NCBI GenBank assembly: GCA_049718765.1
Contig: JBNARI010000038.1
Span: 1 to 13,975, forward strand
DNA: 13,975 nucleotides
Origin: JBNARI01 sp049718765
GTDB lineage: Bacteria; Bacillota; Sulfobacillia; DUMF01
Reading direction: 5' to 3'
Position numbers and translations under genes: made by a program. The notes beneath the pieces were generated by a model. It searched no databases, was not told the origin of the DNA, and worked only from the letters and a program-made list of their open reading frames with translations. This document shows, piece after piece, positions 13,887-13,975 of the stretch (the first letter of the stretch is position 1; every line of letters begins with the position of its first letter).

Positions 13887-13975
13887 TCGGCCCCCAGACC
13901 AGGCTTTCGCCTCCTTTCCGGATACTTGATTTGCCCCCAAGGGGCAGGGCGACAGGGGACCTCGGCCCGGGAGTC

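Noticed and set aside
13932..13946. Hairpin TGCCCC/GGGGCA near the right end as a terminator
   Set aside because: Loop of three bases with no T-run on either strand; most likely an incidental GC-rich palindrome.
1..13975. CRISPR arrays, insertion sequences, tRNA or rRNA genes
   Set aside because: No regularly spaced repeats, no transposase-like protein or paired terminal repeats, and no cloverleaf or rRNA-like stretch was noticed on reading both strands.

Overview
The window looks like a chromosomal segment of an anaerobic, endospore-forming, moderately GC-rich member of the Firmicutes (Clostridia or Limnochordia type). Evidence: a SpoIIP engulfment autolysin; the cluster DUF1614 - spoIIP - DUF3189 - DUF512 radical-SAM - der - plsY - gpsA, which I recall as a conserved order in clostridial genomes; strong purine-rich Shine-Dalgarno sequences; many GTG/TTG starts; and no respiratory genes. 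The species cannot be named from the sequence alone.

Region 1 (1-4250) is a metabolic and regulatory island on the + strand. After 456 bases with no intact gene comes a large cytoplasmic iron-sulfur protein that joins the LutB layout (LUD domain plus two 4Fe-4S motifs) to the LutA layout (two complete CCG cysteine motifs). A free-standing lipoyl-carrier protein of the GcvH family follows 48 bases later. After a roughly 550-base stretch with no convincing gene there is a GntR/FadR-type regulator with an FCD ligand domain, closed by a clear intrinsic terminator. Together they suggest regulated oxidation of lactate or another 2-hydroxyacid, possibly with a lipoyl protein as thiol/disulfide partner.

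Region 2 (4249-5370, - strand) is a single gene for an unusual ATPase with two P-loops and an internal duplication, facing the terminator and divergent from region 3.

Region 3 (5488-12385, + strand) is a tightly packed seven-gene run with 4-35 base overlaps or very short gaps: a DUF1614 membrane protein, SpoIIP, a tandem DUF3189 protein, a PDZ/radical-SAM/DUF512 protein, the ribosome-assembly GTPase Der, the acyl-phosphate glycerol-3-phosphate acyltransferase PlsY, and glycerol-3-phosphate dehydrogenase GpsA. GpsA makes sn-glycerol 3-phosphate and PlsY acylates it, so the last two genes are consecutive steps of phospholipid synthesis. A sigma-F-like promoter lies ahead of the run.

Region 4 (12395-13837, - strand) converges on gpsA with a gap of only nine bases. 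It encodes a striking fusion: a PlsY-like polytopic membrane domain with degenerate catalytic motifs, joined through one extra membrane segment to an intact NodB/CE4 polysaccharide deacetylase domain. The last 138 bases are its upstream region and contain an inverted repeat.
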